NCBI GenBank assembly: GCA_913055195.1
Contig: CAJXJU010000006.1
Location: forward strand, 1-13,068
Reading direction: 5' to 3'
DNA: 13,068 nt
Source of the DNA: an uncultured Desulfohalobiaceae bacterium
GTDB lineage: Bacteria; Desulfobacterota; Desulfovibrionia; Desulfovibrionales; Desulfonatronovibrionaceae
This document shows positions 13,035 to 13,068 of the stretch, one piece after another (the stretch's first letter is position 1; each line of letters begins with the position of its first letter). The notes beneath the pieces were generated by a model. It did not search any database and was not told where the DNA came from. It saw only the letters and a list, made by a program, of their open reading frames with translations. A program made the translations under genes and the position numbers.

Positions 13035-13068
13035 AATGTTGAATTATTATAGTATGTTATAAGCTGAC
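13035..13068 (-). promoter_or_regulatory. promoter-like 34-bp repeat, copy upstream of the HerA-like gene
   Basis: On the - strand TATAAT (13051 to 13046) lies 33 bases ahead of the ATG, a good distance for a -10 box with a short leader. The dyad TTATAA-CATA-CTATAA (13062 to 13047) overlaps it. The repeat runs to the window edge, so the -35 region is outside. It matches 10031-10064 at 31 of 34 positions. Confidence 0.55.

Noticed and set aside
10031..13068. 34-bp direct repeats as attL/attR of an integrated element
   Set aside because: They flank a single ATPase gene with no integrase, both sit at promoter distance from a start codon, and both hold a TATAAT box; duplicated control regions fit better.

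Overview
The window looks like a Gram-negative chromosome, most likely a sulfate-reducing or related member of Desulfobacterota (former Deltaproteobacteria). This rests on an outer-membrane LPS assembly gene, an endonuclease-type MutL, and the lptD-mutL-purD order; it is inference from gene content, not a taxonomic match. Gene density and intergenic style change sharply near base 5,625.

Left third (1-5,625, + strand): three housekeeping genes. lptD has a GTG start, a good Shine-Dalgarno and a signal peptide. mutL carries the GHKL ATPase and endonuclease motifs. purD sits 12 bases after mutL behind a strong ribosome binding site. The lptD-mutL gap holds nested 7-bp and 30-bp repeats and a perfect 24-bp inverted repeat.

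Middle (5,626-8,640): accessory DNA. Two divergently transcribed AAA ATPases of the AAA_14/DUF4143 type flank a 232-base AT-rich gap. The right-hand one has its start codon inside an 18-bp hairpin stem. It is followed by an orphan 3' end of a UvrD/Rep-like helicase (about 67 codons) and by palindromic repeats.

Right third (8,640-13,068, all on the - strand): an AT-rich module that I cannot assign to a known system. In transcription order it holds a 977-residue HerA/VirB4-like ATPase with a central Ser/Thr-rich segment, then a 176-base spacer, a 219-residue protein with an amphipathic Gly/Ala/Val-rich N-terminus, and, overlapping it by 8 bases, a 203-residue protein built around two copies of a Trp-rich repeat. 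The same 34-bp promoter-like repeat (31/34 identical) lies in front of both transcription units, which suggests joint control. The spacer also contains a 52-base sequence that folds on paper into a perfect three-way junction with no unpaired bases except the two hairpin loops.

The genes of the left third act in envelope biogenesis, mismatch repair and purine synthesis and are only positionally linked. The right-hand module is the best candidate for an undescribed system: a motor ATPase paired with a putative membrane-active or assembly protein and a small repeat protein. Its function is not shown by the sequence.
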